From NCBI GenBank assembly GCA_025175895.1, contig CM045991.1:78913174-78977173 (forward strand): a DNA stretch of 64,000 nucleotides, given 5' to 3'. Of the stretch, positions 23,263 through 35,221 are shown in pieces. Position 1 is the first letter of the stretch. Every line of letters starts with the position of its first letter. The position numbers were made by a program, and so were the translations under genes. This DNA is from Wurfbainia villosa (lineage: Eukaryota > Streptophyta > Magnoliopsida > Zingiberales > Zingiberaceae). Under the pieces are notes generated by a model that was given only the letters and a program-made list of their open reading frames with translations, was not told where the DNA came from and made no database searches.

Positions 23263-24176
23263 GCCATAGGGGGAGGAAGCCTAGCAAGGGTCAAGAATGA
23301 GCTATACATGTAGGGGGAGCTTCTAAAGTGAACCCTAAGGTATATTTCAATAATGCACCTTCAACTTATGTTAAAAAGCATGCTAGAAGTTATGTTAATA
23401 ATCTTTCTATTGCTCATGAAAAGCATGCTAGTAAAAATAGGTTTTATTGTTTAGGTGCAAAGTCTTGCCATTTTAGCAATAAGGAGAAATTTGGGACTAA
23501 TGTCCCTAGAAAAATGCTACCTAAGGCAAGTATTAGGAAAATAGAAGATCATCTAGGCTTTTCTCCAAAGAACTCTAGATATATGCCTAAAAATAACAAA
23601 TCAATTCAAAGAAATAATGGGCCCACTAAATTAGAAAAACTAGAATTTGAAAATCGAGTTTTGAGGTCAAAACTTGAGAAGATGGAGAAGACCCTTAGAA
23701 ATATGCAAAATTAAATTCAAGTGTCTAGGAGTCAAAATCAAGGGTGTAAGAGGCAAGAACCATCTAGGAGACAAGTTTGGGTCACAAGCCTATGTCCAAG
23801 AAGGCAATGGCTACTTATCATAGTGTTCCATTTGATTATGGAACACAACCTAGGTCTAGGAAAACCAAGGTCACAAGGGAAGTCTTCCCTAGAGTTCACC
23901 ATGGTAGATGCCTAGTGGCTAGGGTTTCGAAGAAACTTAGGGAAGCCATTAAGAAGGTTACAAGGGAAGTCACCCCTAGAGTTAACCTAGGCAAGACCCA
24001 AATGACCAAGGCTACCAAGTCTAGAAGGGTCATTAGGAGGGTATCTAGGGAGGTTATCCCTAAGGAATACCTAGTTAACCCAAGGAGCTCAAATAGGTTT
24101 TGGTTTCCTAGGAGCGTGCATGATCGACTCATGCTAGATGGGTTAGGTTATGCCAACTTTAAATGGATAAGTAGTT
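23263..24176 (+). pseudogene. SIR1b gag, C-terminal half
   Basis: Resumes the gag frame cut at 14865: P-R-G-R-K, a short gap with a TAG, then the KVYFNNAPSTY block, KFGTNVPRK, a coiled-coil-like LEKLEFENRV segment, and the basic R-x-x-R-E-V tail ending RFWFPRSV. A TAA at 23712 and a 1-nt difference near 23775 split it into two frames. In full-length Sireviruses the protease follows such a W-V-P-K block, but here no pol follows. Confidence 0.82.
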
Positions 24177-25039
24177 AACCTAGTCATGGTAAAGGTGACA
24201 CTTTAGGTCATTTTCAAGGTCATGGGTACCTTGGAAATAAGTTTTGATCATAATCCTAAAGGTCTTTAGGATGTGCCAATATATTTTGAGAATTATGAAA
24301 AATCAATCAAATTGGCACAAACTAGGTTTAGAGGTCACAGTGTGTCATTTTGGATTTTTGGCACACTTGGAGGATTAGTGATAATATGGAAAAATGGGTT
24401 TAATTCTAAAAATGACAATTAATACTAAAATTTAGGTATTATATACCATTATATTTTATTTGTCATGCTTGATTTGCCATATAATATGTCATGACATCAT
24501 ATTTATTTTTATCATATAAATGTCATGATCATGTTTAGGTTTTTCTTTATGTCATGTATATTTAGGTTATATTTTATGTCATGACATCATGATCATTGGT
24601 CATGCTTATTTGTGTTATCATTTATACCATGTTCATTTATGCATTAATTAAAAATGATTTAAGGACAATTGACATGACTTGAAGTCTCATGTATAAGGGA
24701 ATCAAGTAGAGTTGTCTTAGGAAATGCATGAGGCCTTAGATTAGGATAATCAAAACCCACATTTCACATCAAATTGACATGTGTGTATTTTCAAATACCT
24801 TAGACACATGTGAGATGCTATGAAATGAGTTAAGTTCAAGATGCATAGTTTTTGCATCTAAATAAACTCAAACTCATCTTATATTATGGGTGGATCATGG
24901 GAAAAGCTAATGTGCAAGTCATGTGCATTGAGCCCATTGATCATGATCCAATATAGGTTTTTCAAAAATATTTACAAATCATTTTAGAAAACCTTGGTGA
25001 AGTCTATCTTTTGATAGCAATCACCATTGAGAGAGTTGA
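24177..25039 (+). other. SIR1b non-coding region after gag
   Basis: Same as 6958-7816. AT-rich with many ATGTCATGA-like repeats (24480-24600); no ORF or pol motif. Confidence 0.75.
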
Positions 25040-25048
25040 TATAAAGTA

Positions 25049-25553
25049 CGATAATTTACAAACAGCGCACGTGAAATTTAGAATTGCTTAAACAGCGCCT
25101 CATACTTTTATATTTACCAAATAGCGCACTTAATTCCCTTTTTATCCCTCCCGCCAAATAGACCTGCACCACAGTAGAAATCCTTAACCATTCAAATGTG
25201 GTGCTGGAAATTCAAATTCCAGCACCACAGTGGTGTTGCAATCCCAACACCACCACTGTGATGCTGGAATTTACAATTCCCGGCACCACAATGGTGCTGG
25301 AATTACAAATTTCAGCACCACAATGGTGGTGTTGGGATTGAAATACCATTGTGGTGCTGGGAATTACAATTCCAGCACCACAGTGGTGCTAGAATTGTAA
25401 ATTTCAACACCATAGTGGTGCTGAAATTGTAGTGCATGTCTATTTGGAAGGAGGGATAAAAAGGGAATTAAGTACTCTATTTGGTAAATATGAAAGTATG
25501 GGGCGCTGTTTGGGCAATTCTAAACTTCATGTGCGCTGTTTGGTAAATCGTCG
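25049..25553. mobile_element. MITE1b: Mutator-like MITE (505 bp)
   Basis: Same element and same 9-bp target duplication TATAAAGTA (25040-25048, 25554-25562) as MITE1a. Because the position is identical, it inserted before the segmental duplication. Confidence 0.88.
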
Positions 25554-25562
25554 TATAAAGTA

Positions 25563-26446
25563 GGGCCAAAACATTGAACTTTTCAATGGTTTTGAACTTT
25601 GTGTCAATCTCTTATTTTTATGAGTATTTTATTTTTCTAATATTTTTCACCCATAATGCTTGTTATAAGTAGTATACGTATGAAGTTTTAAGATTTTTCA
25701 AAATACGTATATTTACTTATATATTTTCAAATTTTGTTTCTTATTTTTGATTTTTGTATTTTGATATGTATATCAATGATCGATGTATAGGGCAATAACG
25801 TGATCAGAAGAGTCGATCGCAAAGCCGATTTCGTAAACAAGGTTTGTTTAGCTCGATTTCAAATTATGTTAGGTTACCCTAACTGCTCATAACCCTAGGA
25901 TATGCTTTGAAAAACATTGGAAAGGGTGAAAATCTATTGGATATGGATTAGGAGAGTTGTTTAGGGTGTGTATCCATTTTAAGGTGTGTGAGAGTTCATG
26001 TTTGAACTTTTCCCCTTAATTTTGATGGTTTAGTGTTTCTATGGGCTTAGGGACTCTCTAAGGACATTGTTGATGCAATGGTCAAGGGGGAACAAGCCTT
26101 TAGGGGAAGGTATCCATCATGGAATGATGGATGTGTTCTTCCTCATGAGGGGGAGAAATGGGAATGTGAGATGCCCAATTTAGAAATTGGGAGAGTTTAT
26201 AGGAAGCCTCTCTTAAGTGATATGGAACTTATCACTAGGAAGAGTGAAGACATCTTAGATGTTTTTGGTCCAAGGGGGAGATTGTAAGATCTCATTGGAA
26301 TATGAGACATTGACCTCCTTGAGGAGAACCTTTTGATGTATGTCAAAAAGGGGGAGAATTTATGGAATTACCAATTTGGGACAATTGGTAAGGAGATTTA
26401 AGGTAGGTAGCCTAACTCAATGGTGTTGTGTTTTTTGTCAAACATC
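25563..26446 (+). other. SIR1b 3' non-coding region
   Basis: Same as 8341-9229. The CAGTCGACTG cluster of copy a reads as ATCGATGTAT/GATCAGAAG/GTCGATCGC here (25764-25857), a discordance discussed in the findings. Contains the 69-codon ORF at 26078-26287, not called as a gene. Confidence 0.6.
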
Positions 26447-26460
26447 AAAAATAGGGAGAT
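26447..26460 (+). other. SIR1b polypurine tract
   Basis: AAAAATAGGGAGAT directly before TGTTGGTGTAATCG. Confidence 0.78.
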
Positions 26461-26579
26461 TGTTGGTGTAATCGACCTAGGTCACGATTGACCTGACTCG
26501 AGTTGGATTCGAGTAGCATTTTGATGTTTGACAATATTTTGGGAAGATTGTTGGTGTAATCGACCCGGGTCATAATTGA
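26461..26579 (+). repeat. SIR1b 3' LTR, first part
   Basis: 119 bp, with a second LTR-like start TGTTGGTGTAATCG at 26549 preceded by GGGAAGAT. The rest is at 40917-42397 after the GYP1 insertion: ...CATAATTGA joins ...TCGGACTCGAGC. Confidence 0.85.
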
Positions 26580-27969
26580 TGATGTGAGCAAAACATATAG
26601 GGTTTTAGGAGTAGTTTTCTCTCACATCTCATTTCATTTTATGTTTGTTTCATGCATATTTTACTTTGTTTTACATGCATTTCTGTTTCGATTCACAGAG
26701 ATCTACTTTGTACTTTTTTGTGTGCAGGATAGCATTTCATGGGGAAAATGGCGCACTTTCGGAGTGAAAAAGAGAATTTGGCAATCGGATGCAAGAGGCA
26801 CACACTGTAGTATGGCTACACACGCCATGTCCGAAGGTCGATTACCACCACAGGCCACACATTACATGGTCGTGTGAAAACATACGACCATGTGGCAGCC
26901 TAGCATTTTAGCGTGATTAGGTCTTTTTCGGATTTCGTGAAGAGCCGACCTCATGTCTATATAAAGAAAGCTATGCCCAAACCCTAGGGGGGAGGCCCGA
27001 CGGTCGGGACGGCACACCGGTGCCCTAAAAAGCACCGAAAACTCGCAACGGGGAGGAAGGAAGCCGCTCGAGATCCAAGTTCTGCACCTCAACGCCAGGG
27101 AGAAGAGCCTCAATGCATTGTAATCTATATTCTTTCCATACTTTATCTTGTATATAAGAATTCGACAATGCCTTGTGATTCTTTTCTTGCATTCATGGAG
27201 TAGATTCTCTGATTCTAGGACTAGGGAGCAGTTTGTGTTGAGTTAGAATATGTTGGTTCAAATATCTTTTCGTTCTTGAATCTATATTTGCAATAGGTGT
27301 TTGGTTTAGATCTATAGCTATTGTTTTGGTTTTCTAGTCACTGTGCTTAGCCGATACGAGGGGTGACAACCCTCGTATCAAAGATTTAGGAAAATTTAAA
27401 GAGGAACCCAGGGGTTGTCCTCATCGCTGGTAATTGTGGGTAGAAGGATGTGATAGAGTAGGAAATGTGCCCCATTTTTGACTCGTCGCAGGGATCGATT
27501 CGGCATCCTCGTATCGACTATCCCATCGTAAAGCCAGGGGTTGACCTGGTATGACATAGGTAGCTTCTGATAGATGCAAAGGCTCATCGGGGGAGTGTAT
27601 GATGTCCTTTCCACAAAACCGTAGCTAGAAACCTAGAAAAAACCCAATTGACCACGTGTTCTGCGACACATAAAGGAAACCAAAATCCTAGAATCCATCC
27701 AAAGACTCGTAACGTCCCTTCTCTTCCTTTGTGTGACACCGTACTAGAGTTAGGATCACCGACAACCCTCTGAACCGCAACCATTAGAATCGATTTCCGA
27801 ACAATAATATCCACCGAATAGATTGATACTTGAACCTCAGTCCCTATGGGATCGATAAATCTTTATTACTTGACGACACCCATGCACTTACGTGCATTGA
27901 GTGTGAGCACGCACTTCGAGTCCTTGACGGTCTCCGTCGTGAGATTTGAGGCCGCGTTCGTGTGCATCA
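26580..27969 (+). repeat. GYP1 5' LTR (1390 bp)
   Basis: TGATGTGAGC...GTGCATCA. A TATA-like CTATATAAAG is at 26958-26967. Contains inverted CACACGGCC-type motifs (26815-26890). It matches 39515-40916 and 9362-10466. Confidence 0.9.
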
Positions 27970-27975
27970 AATTTT

Positions 27976-27993
27976 TGGCGCCATTGTCGGGGA
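27976..27993 (+). other. GYP1 primer-binding site
   Basis: TGGCGCCATTGTCGGGGA, six bases after the LTR end; two mismatches from the usual Athila/tRNA-Asp form TGGCGCCGTTGCCGGGGA. Confidence 0.85.
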
Positions 27994-28152
27994 CTATTGA
28001 TTTGATATTGAATCGAAAGTGGACGGTTTGGAGCGGACCTAGGTTAGATTTACTTTTCTTGTTTTATTTTATTTTATTTCAGTTTTTTTCATTTCGCTAT
28101 TTAATTTTAGTTTCGATCAATTTTTATAGTTTTTCTTGCTTTTAGTTATTTT

Positions 28153-29431
28153 TGTTAGGGATCCTTGGAAGGCTAGAGGGGGGGGGGGTGAATAGCTTCT
28201 TTTTGAAATCTACAAGAAATGTTAGCGGAAGCAAATACTAAACAAAAACAAGAAGCTAAACACAAATGCTATCACGAAGCCTTTTAAGTGGTTCGGAGAT
28301 AACGCTCTTACTCCATGGCGATCCTTAAGGTGGATCAACCCAAGCAATTCCACTAAGAGAAGAGGAGGAATTAACACAAAGAAAGCCTTTGAAAATTTGT
28401 GGGGAGCTTGAGAATAAGGTTGGAAGATAAGCACTAGCCTTCTCAAACACCCCAAGCCCTCTTTTTATAGAGAGAGAGATGTTTTTCCCATTGGCCCACG
28501 ATCAGTCGACTGATGTACAACATCAGTCAACTGCCGTCGCAACCAACGGCTTCTGACGAGATGAATCCACGGAGATACGCAGCCTTCATTTCCAACGGCA
28601 GCCTGATCAATCGACTGATGAAGCGATCAGTCGAGTGATCCCAGCAAGGAGTCGAGTGAGACTCCATTATGTGCCCGTAGTCGACTTGATCACCCATCGC
28701 CAGATTGGCAACCAATCGATTATGGCATCGCTGATCGGCTCTTGGTAGTCGACTAATCGCCGTGGTTTCACCGACTGGCCGAGAGCACCTTATCAGTTGA
28801 CTGCTACATCGTATTAGTCGACTGATACTCGTCAAGTATGAGTAATTCATACTTAAATTGACTCCCTAGACCTAGACTTAACCTTCTAGCTCTTCCTTTA
28901 GCCTTGCGCCTCCAGGATCCCTCTGAGTCCGCGACTTGTTCATCCTTTACACTTGCTTCCAAGAGCTTCCTTCAGTTTCGTCATGTCTTGGGTTTCTCTT
29001 CGCCAAAGTACGCTTGGACTTTACGCCATCAAGACTACATGCTTGGACTTATGCTGCCAAGACTTGCCTTTGGACTTCCTTTGCCAAGGTCCGCTTGGAC
29101 TTTACGCCGCCAAGACTACATGCTTGGTCTTACGCCGCCAAGACTACATGCTTAGACTTATGCTGCCAAGACTTGCCTTTAGACTTCCTTTGCCAAGGTC
29201 CGCTTGGACTTTACGCTGCCAAGACTACATGCTTGGTCTTACGCCGCCAAGCCCTTTCCTTGGACTTCTTTTGCCAATATCACACTTGGACTTTTCTTTT
29301 ACCAAGTCTTTATACTTGGATTTTTCTTGTCATTTAAATATGTTCACAATTAGATCACAAAATATTGCCTAACTTAGATGATTATCCAAACATCAAAACT
29401 TATAAATGCTTGGGGCATTGTTGCACCAACA
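28153..29431 (-). repeat. SIR3 3' LTR (1279 bp)
   Basis: Plus-strand view TGTTAGGGAT...GCACCAACA. A minus-strand TATA-like box TCTATAAAAAG is at about 28460-28472. Palindromes based on CAGTCGACTG lie at 28503-28520 and 28795-28825, and a CTTGGACTT/GCCAAG array at 29005-29300. The array is longer than in the 5' LTR by one tandem block (about 110 bp), and a block of about 60 bp present in the 5' LTR (35420-35478) is absent here. Confidence 0.93.
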
Positions 29432-29446
29432 ATCTCCCCCTTTTTG
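29432..29446 (-). other. SIR3 polypurine tract
   Basis: Minus strand TCAAAAAGGGGGAGA touching the 3' LTR. Further tracts occur at about 29527 (AAAGGGGGAGAAGG) and 29780 (TTAGGGGGAGC), a Sirevirus trait. Confidence 0.85.
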
Positions 29447-30490
29447 ATGTTTGACAATCATTTAAGTTAGGTCTTTAACATATGCACATAATTATATTTC
29501 CAATATGAATTCTAACTTAAATATCCCTTCTCCCCCTTTGACATACATCAAAAAGAGAAGAAATCATGCAAAAATAAGTTTCATGAAAGAATTGAATATG
29601 TTATATCTTGAACTAAGGTATAAGATCAATATAAGGCTCCCTCTTAATCCAAGACTTGGTTCATGATGTGTGAATAACATGTGGACCAAAGCATAACAAA
29701 AGATAAAAAATTAAGTCCTAACTTTGCACCAACAATATAAATTTTGGGGATGAAAAGATTTATATTATAAAGCTCCCCCTAAAATATTACATCAAACAGT
29801 GCTAAAACTTCTTTTTCCTGAAGATTATCATACCATAGTTTTAGGACACTTAAGAGCACACCCAAGACCAAGAAATAAGGCTGAATTGCAGAAAAACTAG
29901 GGAATCAGTCGACTGAATTCTGATTCAGTCGACTGCCACGCCCGAAAGCCCTTTTTTAGGTTTTTTAGCCCAACTTCAGAAATGCGCCAAAAATTCAAGA
30001 AACATCAAAAAATCATGAAATTTTGTGTACACATTTCTGAAATCATTTTCTATCAAGAAAAAATAATTTAAAAAATATATGTTTTCCAGATTTTGAAAAT
30101 GATACAATTTTGAAACCTAGCAAAAGCTTTAAGTATTTTGCAAACTTTGTATCACTTTTGCTTAGCAATTGAAAACTATTTTTCAAAGTATGATAAACAT
30201 ATTTAAATTATGTTTTATTTTACATTTCCAATCATATTCTTGGAGATATATGCACATTAATTGTGCATAAGCCTTCCCAATGATTGATCCAATAAAGGAT
30301 TAATGTCTCTAGATGACACTTAGTTCATAGTAATGCATTATAACAAGCATGATGATCCAAGTGCATCTTCCTAACATCTCACATGTTGTCTAAGTGGCTC
30401 AATACAAAAATCATGGATTCTTAGGTCTTTTGTGAGATGCTTAAAGGTATAAATCCTAGAATTTCTATAGGATCATGCAAACCTAGACCT
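29447..30490 (-). other. SIR3 3' non-coding region
   Basis: About 1 kb between the end of RNase H and the 3' LTR with no envelope-like ORF. Holds extra polypurine tracts and one CAGTCGACTG palindrome pair (29904-29935). Confidence 0.7.
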
Positions 30491-30990
30491 CTATTCTACT
30501 AAGCACATTCTAAGTTCTCTCCTAAGTGATGAATATTCTGCTTCGGAGAGAGCCTTGGTGAATATGTCTGCTAAGTTGGACTTAGATTCTATGTAATTAA
30601 GTTCAATGTCCCTCTTAGCTACATGATCTCTAATGAAGTGATGTTTTACTTCAATGTGCTTAGTCCTAGAGTGATGTACCAGATTTTTGGTCAAATTTAT
30701 AGTACTCACATTATCACAATAAACTTTTACATTTGAGTAGTGTAGCTCATAATCCTCTAATGTGTGTCTCATCCAAAGTAATTGAGCCACATAACCTCCC
30801 ATAGCCACATATTCGGCTTTGGTGGTTGACAAAGCAACACAAGGTTGCTTTCTACTACTCCAACTTACTAGGGAGGATCCAAGAAATTAGCATCCACCAC
30901 TAGTACTCTTCCGATCCAACTTGCAACCGGTATAGTCGGAGTCGGTGTACCCAACCAAATCAAAAGACTTAGTCCTAGGGTACCAAAGTC
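30491..30990 (-). pseudogene. SIR3 RNase H
   Basis: Degrades the RNA strand during reverse transcription. The end of pol shows the Copia RNase H features: GYTDSDY near 30960, then STTKAEYVAMGG and the VYCDNVST block, and NLADIFTKAL near the C-terminus. The last 113 codons are open from 30832; a stop near 30888 (C-stop-F, Trp/Arg-type loss) separates them from the upstream part. It directly continues RT. Confidence 0.88.
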
Positions 30991-31063
30991 CTACATTTAG
31001 TGTGCCCTTAATATACCTTAAGATTCTTTTTATGACCACTAAATGAGACTCTTTGGCACATGA

Positions 31064-31966
31064 TTAGTACCTTGCACACATACCTACCGCAAATAATATA
31101 TCGGGTCTACTAGCGGTTAGGTACAAAAGGCTACCAATCATACTCCTATAGAGTTGAAGGTCAATTTGTTTTCCTTCAAGATCATTATCTATTTTTGTAT
31201 TAGTTGCCATTGGGGTTGACACTACTTTAGCATTGTCCAAACTAAATTTCTTAATCATTTCCTTAGCATATTTGGTTTGGTATACATAAATTCCTTCATT
31301 TGTTTGTTTGACTTGTTGACCTAGGAAGAAATTTAGTTCCCCAACTAGGCTCATCTCAAACTCATTCTCCATATTTTTGATGAAATCTTGAAGGAGCTCA
31401 TCATTTGTTGACCCAAAGATAATGTCATCTACATATACTTGGGCTATAAAGATGTCCTTAGACTTTGATTTAATGAAGAGAGTTTGGTCTACTTGACCCC
31501 TTCTAAACCCCTTAGATACCAAGAAAGATGACAATCATTCATACCAAGCCCGGGGAGCTTGTTTCAAACCATATAAAGCCTTGTTAAGCTTGAATACATG
31601 GTTTGGATAGTCTATGTTTTCAAAGCTGGGAGGTTGTTCTACATATACTTCCTCCTTAATGAACCCATTTAGGAATGCCAACTTTACATCCATTTGATGA
31701 AGTTTAAAGCTCATATAAGAGGCATATCCTAGTAGGATTCTAATGGACTCTAACCTAGCAACCGGGGCATATGTTTCATCATAATCAAGTCCTTCAACTT
31801 GATTGAAACCCCTTGCAACTAACCTTGCCTTATTCCTAGTGATATTGCCTTGATCATCTAGTTTGTTCCTAAAAACCCATCTTGTAGTAATGATGGTATT
31901 ATCATTAGGTCTAGGAACTAACTCCCATACTTGACTCCTTTCAAATTGAGCCAATTCATCTTGCAT
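31064..31966 (-). pseudogene. SIR3 reverse transcriptase
   Basis: Copies the element RNA into DNA. The first open segment (31966-31535) has WVFRNKLDDQG, NKARLVARGFNQ, QMDVKLAFLNG and the conserved YGLKQAPRAWYE end. The second (31534-31064) has the catalytic VYVDDIIFGS and the SRPDILFAVGMCARY block typical of Sirevirus/SIRE RT. A single stop separates the two segments, and another follows Y at 31063. A TGA replaces an expected Trp at about 31970, dividing RT from integrase. Confidence 0.93.
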
Positions 31967-31975
31967 TGCTAAGAT

Positions 31976-33570
31976 TCAATTCGGATCAAGTAATGCATCA
32001 TTGATTGTTTTGGGCTCAATTTGGGAGATTAAGGCTATATGACTAGAGGGAGCTCTATGAAATGACCTAGTCCTAACACCTTGAGTTAATTTACTTACAA
32101 CTTGATCTAGAGGGTGATTTTGATGAACTCTTATTGTTCTAGGAGGTGTATTAAATTGATTTTGATCATGATTATCCTCAACCCTCCTTTCATCATCGGA
32201 ATCACCTCTTACTCCCCCTTGAGTTGACTCTCCCCCTTGATCATTACCCCCTAAAGTTAAATCTTGAAATTTTTGGGTAATTTCTTGATTTTTGTCATTG
32301 ATATCATTATCAATAGGGGATTTCCTAGGGTAAGTATTTGAAGTTTCATCAAATTGCACATTTGAGGATTCATCAATCTTTTGAGTTCTCTTATTATAAA
32401 TTATATACCCTACACTAGTGGATGAATATCCAACTAGGATTCCTTCATTCGCTTTGGATTCAAATTTACCGAGGTTGTCTTTGGTGTTTAAAATGTAAAC
32501 CTTGCATCCAAAGATTTTGAAGTAGTGAATTGTTGGAATTGTGCCATTCCATAATTCAAATGGGGTTTTTCCTAAAAACCTATGAATTAAAACTCTATTT
32601 TGGATATAGCAAGCAGTATTGACCGCTTCCGCCCACAAGTAGCTAGGTAAAGAATATGCATTAAGCATAGTCCTAGCCTCTTCTTGTAGAGCACGATTTT
32701 TTCTTTCCACCATCCCATTTTGTTGGGGTGTTCTAGGACATGAAAATTCATGCTTGTACCCTTGTTCTAGGCAAAATTTTGAGAAGTTAGAATTATCAAA
32801 TTCTCCACCATGATCACTACGGATCCGATTGATTTTGAGATTCTTTTCATTCTCTACTCTTTTGACAAAGCCTATGACTATTCCTAGGGTTTCATCCTTA
32901 TGTTTCATGAAGAATACCCAAGTAAATCTAGAAAAATCATCTACTATAACTAGGCAATATTTATTACCAATCATGGAGGTTGTACTATGGCAATCAAATA
33001 AATCAACATGCAAGAGTTCTAAAGGTAAAGCGGTACTAAGTAAAGTTTTGCCTTTGTGTGATGATCTTGATTGCTTTCCTTCTTGGCATGCATCACACAT
33101 TTTGTCCTTAAAATACTTGATTTTTGGCAACCCCTTGACTAGCTTCATCTTGGCTATTTTGGCAATGTTTTTCATGTTGATGTGCCCTAGCCTCCTATGA
33201 CATAGCCAACTCTCTTCTTTTTTTGCAATAAGACACTTAGTAGAAGTGTTAGTAGCATAGGATAAGTCAACATAGTATATATTTGATTTCCTAAAACCTA
33301 CTAACATGCAATCATTTTGATTTTTGACATCACATAATTGACTTACACTAAGCAAATTAAATTTCATATTTTTGACTAATAATACTTTGTGAATTTCAAG
33401 GTTTGAGGATACCTCAATTGTCCCTTTTCCTAGGATCTTAAGTTTACTGCTATTTCCAAAAGACACATTCCCTTTGCTAATGTGGTTGATTGTTGAGAAT
33501 TTTCTCTCATCACCGATCATGTGTTTTGAGCAACCACTATCAACAATCCATAAGCTTGGTCCTTCTACCT
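31976..33570 (-). pseudogene. SIR3 protease and integrase
   Basis: The protease motif IVDSGCSKHM lies at about 33549-33516, just upstream of a 514-codon open frame (33520-31976). In that frame, residues H108-x4-H113 and C142-x2-C145 form the HHCC zinc site. D173, D236 and E272 form a catalytic triad with exactly 35 residues between the last two (DD35E), with VDDFSRFTW and TPQQNGMVERKN around them. The C-terminal part is acidic and Gln/Asn-rich before RT. A stop near 33572 precedes the protease. The integrase itself looks intact. Confidence 0.94.
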
Positions 33571-33646
33571 ATACAACATGAAAAGTGCAAGTCTTAGGCA
33601 CCCAAATTTTAGGTCCGGTAGTATCAATTAAAAATTCCTTAGGGAC

Positions 33647-35173
33647 CTAAGCCTTTATAACCTTGCTCCTAATGGTTGATTTTCTACTCACAAGGGATGT
33701 AAAGGCTACCTCCTTCTCCTTAGGCCTATATCCTATGCCGGCCTTGTTATAAATGACCCTTTGGTCCCTAAGAATCATATCAAGATATTTGGACCCATTC
33801 GTAAATTTCTCAAAGCATGCTCTTAGGTTACCTATTTCTTTTCTAACTTCATCATTCTCATTCCTTAATGAACATGCATCATCACAAGAAATTTCTACAT
33901 TCTTAATGGATCTAATTTCTACTTTTAAATCCTTAATCCTAGACTTTGATCTATTTAATGCATTTTGAAGACATGCAATAGTTTTATATAGTAAGTCTAT
34001 TCTAGGGGAGTCCTTTACCTCATCGTCACTAGATGACAATTTGTCGCTTGATGATGAGGAGGATGACTCTTCACTTGAGCTATCCTCCAAAGCCATGAGT
34101 GCCATGTTTCTTGTGACATGGTAAATTTCTTCATCATCAGAGGAATCTTCTATGCTTTGTGTATCCCAAGTTTGGGCTATCATGGCCTTCTTCTTCTTCT
34201 TCTTTTCTTTTTCCTCCTTTTTCTTTAGTTCCAGACAATTTGGTTTGATATGACTCTTTTTGTTGCAACCATAGCAAGTAACGTTAGATGTAGAAATTGA
34301 ACTAGTGGAGGTTTTACCTTTGGAGGATTGGAACATCCTCCTCACATCCTTCTTGGTGAGTTTTCTTGACCTCCCACCAAATTTCTTTACATAGTGAGCC
34401 ACCTCACTCGCCGATAGCTCTTCATCACTACTAGATGACTCCTCCTCGGATTTGGATGAAGAAGAGACTTCTTTCTTCTCCTTATTCTTCTTGTCCTTCT
34501 TTCCTACAAAAAGAGTTACACCTTTCTCCTTGGATGAAGTGTTAGCTTGCTCGTGCAACTCAAATTCACAAAAGAGTTCATCTAATTTAACCAAAGAAAG
34601 ATCCCTAGACACCTTATAAGCATCTACCATTGATGCCCATAAGGTTATTCTAGGGAAGGCTTGAAGAATATACCTCACAAGGTCTCGGTTGTCGACCTTC
34701 TCACCTATCACATGTAGTCTGTTGACTACTTCCTTGAAGCAACCGTGCATTTGGCTTACGGTCTCATTGGTCTTCATGGCAAAGCTTTGGAGTTGGCCTA
34801 TCAAGAGATCTCTCTTGGCTCTTCTTGTTTCCTTCGATCCCTCATTGAGCTCAATTAGCTTCTCCCAAAGCTCCTTTGCCGATTCGAAAGGCCCCAATTT
34901 GCTTAGTTGCTCTTTTGACAAACCACATTGAAGTGTGGTTGTTGCTTTGGCGTTAGCTTGAGCCTTCTTGGCCATGTCCCTCGTCCAATCCTTGGTTGGT
35001 ATAGGTGCTCCGTGTTCATCGATCGACTTCTCAAATCCATCTACAACACTAAACCAATTATCAATATTGTTCATAAGATAGTATTCCATCCTACCTTTCC
35101 AGTAGCCGAAGTCGTTGTCGTCGAAGAAAGGAGGCCTCGCCGTGCTATACCCCTCTTGAAATGCTATTATGCT
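33647..35173 (-). pseudogene. SIR3 gag
   Basis: Capsid/nucleocapsid protein of the Sirevirus particle. The first ATG gives 480 codons from 35089, but the same frame is open and family-like up to 35173 (STARPPFFDDNDFGYWKGR), so the original start was upstream and its ATG is lost. The N-terminal half is UBN2/retrotransposon-gag-like. A Ser/Glu-rich hinge follows, then a CCHC knuckle C272-x2-C275-x4-H280-x4-C285, a Lys-rich run, and a coiled-coil tail. It stops at 33647 where the usual frame continues toward W-V-P-K and the protease. Confidence 0.92.
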
Positions 35174-35206
35174 CTAGTTGATGGTTAAATCTTCCGTTGC
35201 GATCCA

Positions 35207-35219
35207 GGCTCTGATACCA
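35207..35219 (-). other. SIR3 primer-binding site
   Basis: Minus strand TGGTATCAGAGCC, two bases from the LTR; perfect complement of the initiator tRNA-Met 3' end. Confidence 0.95.
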
Positions 35220-35221
35220 CT

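Noticed and set aside
28904..29372. ORFs of 83-139 codons with repeating LGLYAAKTTCLD-like peptides, also near 36045, 46570, 51723 and 61715
   Set aside because: They are translations of the CTTGGACTT/GCCAAG hairpin array, open in several frames at once, so an effect of the repeat.
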